Assembly: GCA_947474675.1 (NCBI GenBank) | Contig: CANJKA010000003.1 | Location: 1-64,000 of the forward strand | Direction of reading: 5' to 3' | DNA: 64,000 nt | Source: Flavobacteriales bacterium | GTDB taxonomy: Bacteria > Bacteroidota > Bacteroidia > Flavobacteriales_D > Crocinitomicaceae | Shown here: in pieces, positions 61,183 through 64,000 of the stretch | Numbering within the stretch: position 1 is the stretch's first letter | Layout: the number at the start of each line of letters is the position of its first letter | Translations under genes and position numbers: made by a program | Notes under the pieces: model-generated | What the model saw: only the letters and a program-made list of their open reading frames with translations | The model's database searches: none | What the model was told of the DNA's origin: nothing

Positions 61183-61264
61183 TGAGGATAGAGGGAGTCG
61201 AACCCACACGCCGCGAGGCACTAGATCCTAAGTCTAGCATGTCTACCAATTCCACCATATCCCC
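61183..61264 (-). tRNA. tRNA-Leu (UAG anticodon)
   Basis: The minus strand folds as a class II tRNA of 82 bases. The acceptor arms are GGGGATA (61264-61258) and TATCCTC (61190-61184), pairing with one G-U. The D-arm has TTGGTAGA, the anticodon loop is CTTAGGA within stems GCTAGA/TCTAGT, giving anticodon TAG, a long variable arm follows, and the T-loop is GGTTCGACTCC. The discriminator is A. CCA is not encoded, so it must be added after transcription. Confidence 0.95.
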
Positions 61265-61420
61265 ATAAAATCAAAAATAACAATTGTCAGTTTGAATTTA
61301 TGTTATCCCGTTACGTTTAACGGTCTGCAAAGATATTCTTTTTTTTTGAATATGGTATTAAAATTCTTTTTTTTTTAGAAAATTTACATTTCTTTTTATT
61401 TAAGATGTTAAAAAGTAATA

Positions 61421-62035
61421 ATGCAGAACTTTTATGATGCATCTACAACGAAATATTGTTTATTTTTACGTAATATTAAATATTCAAAATTAGTGGAATT
61501 AGAAAGAAATGAAGTAATTCTTGTGAATTCAGATGATGAAGTGATCGGGAGTATGGAAAAAATGGAAGCCCACGAAAAAGGGTTGTTACATCGAGCGTTT
61601 TCGGTTTTTGTTTTTAATTCTAAAAATGAATTATTGATTCAAAGAAGAGCTTTTGGTAAGTATCATTCAGAAGGTTTATGGACGAATACATGTTGTAGTC
61701 ATCCTTCTCCTGGAGAATCTATATTGGAAGCTGCTAAAAGACGTTTAATGGAAGAGATGGGGATGGAATGTGGTATGAAAAGCATTTTCTCTTTTATTTA
61801 TAATGTTGAATTAGAAAATGGTTTAAAAGAGCATGAATTAGATCATATTGTGATTGGTTTATCTAATGTTGATCCAATATTAAATTTAGAAGAGGCTTCT
61901 GATTTTAAATGGATTTCGCTGAGTGAAATTAAATCAGACATGGATTTATTACCTCAAAAATATACGAGTTGGTTTAAAATTATTTTAAACGATCATTTTG
62001 ATAAATTAACAGCATCAATAAATTTATATCCATGA
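61421..62035 (+). CDS. idi: isopentenyl-diphosphate delta-isomerase (type I)
   Basis: A 204-residue NUDIX-fold enzyme interconverting isopentenyl and dimethylallyl diphosphate. WTNTCCSHPSPGE holds the catalytic Cys and metal His, RRLMEEMGMECG in part is the NUDIX helix, and LEHELDHIVIG-like KEHELDHIVIG has the catalytic Glu. The usual N-terminus would be near VILVNSDDEVIG, so the first 25-30 residues are extra. A GTG at 61493 would fit better, but ATG 61421 is the only ATG. Its stop overlaps the next start as ATGA. It feeds carotenoid, quinone and polyprenol synthesis. Confidence 0.9.
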   Translation: MQNFYDASTTKYCLFLRNIKYSKLVELERNEVILVNSDDEVIGSMEKMEAHEKGLLHRAFSVFVFNSKNELLIQRRAFGKYHSEGLWTNTCCSHPSPGESILEAAKRRLMEEMGMECGMKSIFSFIYNVELENGLKEHELDHIVIGLSNVDPILNLEEASDFKWISLSEIKSDMDLLPQKYTSWFKIILNDHFDKLTASINLYP

Positions 62036-62436
62036 AAGTTTGTAGAAGAGAAACATTTAACGCTGCTCATCGCCTTTTTAGACCGGATTGGAGTGATGAA
62101 AAAAACAAAGAAGTTTTTGGTAAATGTAATAATCCAAATTATCATGGTCATAACTATGTGTTAGAAACTTGGGTTGAAGGTGATGTGGATTCAGAAACTG
62201 GTTTTTTGATTGATTTAAAAGTATTGAAACAGTTAGTTAAGACTGAGATTACGCAACGTTTTGATCACTTTAATTTAAATCTTGATTGCAAAGAATTTGC
62301 GAATTTAAATCCTACTTCTGAAAATATTTCAATTGTTATTTGGAATATTTTAAGAGAAAAATTAGATCCAAAATACAAGTTGACTATTAAATTATGGGAA
62401 ACAGAAAATAATATTTGTGAATACAGTGGAGAGTAA
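62032..62436 (+). CDS. 6-pyruvoyl-tetrahydropterin synthase/QueD family protein
   Basis: A 134-residue enzyme of the PTPS fold. Zinc ligands are in ETFNAAHRL (His) and YHGHNYVLE (HGH), and the catalytic Cys in FGKCNNPNYHGH. The last part holds LDPKYKLTIKLWETENN in part, with the Glu that binds pterin. Sequence alone does not separate 6-carboxy-tetrahydropterin synthase (queuosine) from biopterin-type enzymes. It sits between idi and a photolyase gene with overlapping ends. Confidence 0.88.
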   Translation: MKVCRRETFNAAHRLFRPDWSDEKNKEVFGKCNNPNYHGHNYVLETWVEGDVDSETGFLIDLKVLKQLVKTEITQRFDHFNLNLDCKEFANLNPTSENISIVIWNILREKLDPKYKLTIKLWETENNICEYSGE

Positions 62437-63730
62437 AGCTATATTTTGGCATCGAAGAGATTTACGAATTAATGACAATGCAGGTTTATTTAAGGCGTTA
62501 AAAAAAGTAGATAAAATTTATCCGATTTTTATTTTTGATTCAGCTATTTTAGAAAAAATCCCTAAAAACGATCAAAGGGTTATCTTTATTTATAATTCTA
62601 TTAAGGAATTAAAAAGTGATTATAATAAGAAAGGGGTTGATTTATTAGTTTATTTCGGAGATCCAAAAGTCTTAATTCCAAGTTTGTCATTAGAGTTAAA
62701 TGTTTCAAGTGTATATACTAATAACGATTATGAGCCAAATGCAATTAAAAGGGACTTGTTTGTATACAATGAATTAGCAAAAATAAACATTTCATTCATA
62801 GGTGCTAAGGATCATGTGATTTTCGAAAAAAATGAAATAGTAAAGGGGGATAATTCTCCCTATACTGTTTTTACTCCATATATGAAAAAATGGAAAGAGA
62901 AATTAAACGATTTTTATTTAAAATCGTATCCATCAGAAAATAAAATGTTAAAAATCAATCCGATTAAGGAGTTTTCAGAATTACCTACTTTAGAACAAAT
63001 CGGGTTTTCAGATGTTCAAAATCAATCATTTCCTTCAAGAAGTTGTTCTAATCAAATATTGACTGAATACGCAGCTAATAGAGATTATCCTGAATTAGAG
63101 GCAACTTCAAAATTAGGATTACATCTTAGGTTTGGTACGATTAGTATTCGAGAATTGGCTCGTGAAAGTTCATTTTTAAGTACTGTTTATTTAAATGAAT
63201 TAATTTGGAGAGATTTTTACCAAATGATCATTTATCAATTTCCTTACTCAGAAAAAAGTGCTTTCAAAAAGAAATACGATTTAATTACTTGGGATAATAA
63301 TGAAGTTTTTTTTAATAAATGGTGTGAAGGTAAAACAGGATATCCGATTGTTGATGCTGGTATGAGAGAATTAAATTCTACTGGTTTCATGCACAATCGG
63401 GTGAGAATGATTGTTGCGAGTTTTTTGACAAAGCATTTATTAATAGATTGGAAATGGGGAGAAACATATTTTGCGGAGAAACTGTTGGATTATGATTTAG
63501 CTAGTAATGTTGGAGGTTGGCAATGGGCTGCAAGTTCTGGTTGTGATGCTTCTCCGTATTTTAGAGTTTTTAACCCAACTCTTCAACAACAAAAGTTTGA
63601 TAAGGAATTTAAGTATATTAAAAAGTGGGTGAAGGAATTTGGAACAAGTGAATATCCTGAACCTATAATTGAACATTCTTTTGCTAGAGAAAGAGTTATT
63701 TCATTGTACAAAAAAACATTAGCTATATGA
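62417..63730 (+). CDS. phr: deoxyribodipyrimidine photolyase (cryptochrome/photolyase family)
   Basis: A 437-residue FAD protein that repairs UV pyrimidine dimers with light. An N-terminal antenna-type domain (about 8-130, IFWHRRDLRINDNAGL in part) is followed by the FAD-binding helical domain with SKLGLHLRFGTIS, WRDFYQMIIYQFPY, GYPIVDAGMREL and GGWQWAASSGCDASPYFR in part. Start is uncertain: GTG 62417 overlaps the PTPS gene by 20 bases, and GTG 62426 by 11, with no ATG nearby. The TGA overlaps the next start as ATGA. Confidence 0.92.
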   Translation: MNTVESKAIFWHRRDLRINDNAGLFKALKKVDKIYPIFIFDSAILEKIPKNDQRVIFIYNSIKELKSDYNKKGVDLLVYFGDPKVLIPSLSLELNVSSVYTNNDYEPNAIKRDLFVYNELAKINISFIGAKDHVIFEKNEIVKGDNSPYTVFTPYMKKWKEKLNDFYLKSYPSENKMLKINPIKEFSELPTLEQIGFSDVQNQSFPSRSCSNQILTEYAANRDYPELEATSKLGLHLRFGTISIRELARESSFLSTVYLNELIWRDFYQMIIYQFPYSEKSAFKKKYDLITWDNNEVFFNKWCEGKTGYPIVDAGMRELNSTGFMHNRVRMIVASFLTKHLLIDWKWGETYFAEKLLDYDLASNVGGWQWAASSGCDASPYFRVFNPTLQQQKFDKEFKYIKKWVKEFGTSEYPEPIIEHSFARERVISLYKKTLAI

Positions 63731-64000
63731 GTATTACAAAAGGTAATAATTGTCCAGATTTTTCACTTCTAAATCAAGAGGGTGAAATGATACATATCAA
63801 AGATTTAATTGGGACTAAAAATCTTGTGATTTATTTTTACCCAAAAGATAATACGTGGGGATGTACAAAACAAGCTTGTTCTTTTCAAGAAAACCAACAA
63901 GATTTTCTTGATTTAGATTGTTGTGTTATTGGAATCTCTTCAGATAGTGTGTTATCTCATAAGACTTTTGCTGATGAGCATCGCTTAAAATTTATGTTAT
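63727..64000 (+). CDS. bcp: Bcp/PrxQ-type peroxiredoxin, 5' part (runs off the window)
   Basis: The visible 91 codons give the start of an atypical peroxiredoxin: NCPDFSLLNQEGEM, then VIYFYPKDNTWGCTKQACSFQ. The two Cys of GCTKQAC, five residues apart, are the peroxidatic and resolving Cys of the PrxQ/Bcp type. The usual TPGCT reads TWGCT here, a change next to the active site. The ATG overlaps the photolyase TGA by four bases, so the two are coupled. The C-terminal half is outside the window. Confidence 0.9.
   Translation, partial: MSITKGNNCPDFSLLNQEGEMIHIKDLIGTKNLVIYFYPKDNTWGCTKQACSFQENQQDFLDLDCCVIGISSDSVLSHKTFADEHRLKFML

Noticed and set aside
61421-61492. Earlier start of idi as certain
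   Set aside because: The first 24 codons are not conserved in the family; I kept the ATG but flag the GTG alternative at 61493.

Overview
The window comes from an AT-rich member of the Bacteroidota, most likely class Flavobacteriia. The signs are: promoter boxes of the TTTG/TAnnTTTG type with almost no Shine-Dalgarno sequences; many type IX secretion (T9SS) C-terminal tails; the gliding genes gldE and gldD in the order mutY-ssb-gldE-gldD-folK; HU-like/SPOR fusion proteins; DUF4296, DUF3127 and DUF5723 proteins; and Bacteroidota-style ECF sigma factors. A family such as Crocinitomicaceae would fit, but this is a guess. It reads as chromosomal core with small accessory patches. I see no prophage, insertion sequence, CRISPR array or rRNA.

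Layout, 0-17 kb: a 7-bp tandem repeat at the left edge precedes an O-methyltransferase. Next come a divergent oxyR/peroxiredoxin pair with a candidate operator, an ECF sigma factor coupled to a membrane anti-sigma protein with a beta-helical repeat domain, a lipoprotein, an MFS transporter, and ribD with an EamA exporter and a metallo-beta-lactamase-fold hydrolase. A HU-like/SPOR protein converges end to end on a DUF5723 barrel/GAPDH pair, followed by a large T9SS-exported adhesin.

17-29 kb: one long plus-strand run holds a split transketolase with a von Willebrand A gene between its halves, then a second ECF sigma factor, its putative anti-sigma factor, a Spy-like periplasmic protein, a class III aminotransferase and AcpH. 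A convergent outer-membrane protein, an MltF-like transglycosylase, miaA and an ABC ATPase/permease pair follow.

29-41 kb: two tandem 507-residue TlpA-like redoxins, a MopE-repeat T9SS protein, an M1 peptidase with a probable C-terminal outer-membrane barrel, a gene-poor patch with two orphan proteins (37-38.8 kb), another T9SS protein, and waaA coupled to an outer-membrane protein gene.

42-64 kb: flavin reductase with DUF3127, a glycosyltransferase/flippase-like pair, ruvC, a polyprenol-sugar synthase/dihydroorotase/DUF4296 operon, recX, RNase G, a 30-residue bS22/mS38-like protein, HU, then mutY-ssb-gldE-gldD-folK, an OmpA/TPR lipoprotein, sppA, trigger factor, tRNA-Leu(UAG), and an idi-PTPS-photolyase-bcp run cut by the right edge.

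Genes are very densely packed: same-strand neighbours often share ATGA or TAATG stop/start overlaps, and several convergent pairs touch or overlap with no room for a terminator. The best candidates for under-described biology are the vWA gene inside the transketolase operon next to an ECF regulon, the beta-helical anti-sigma protein, the tandem redoxins, the SSB-like tail on DUF3127, the protease-barrel fusion and the orphan patch at 37-38.8 kb.
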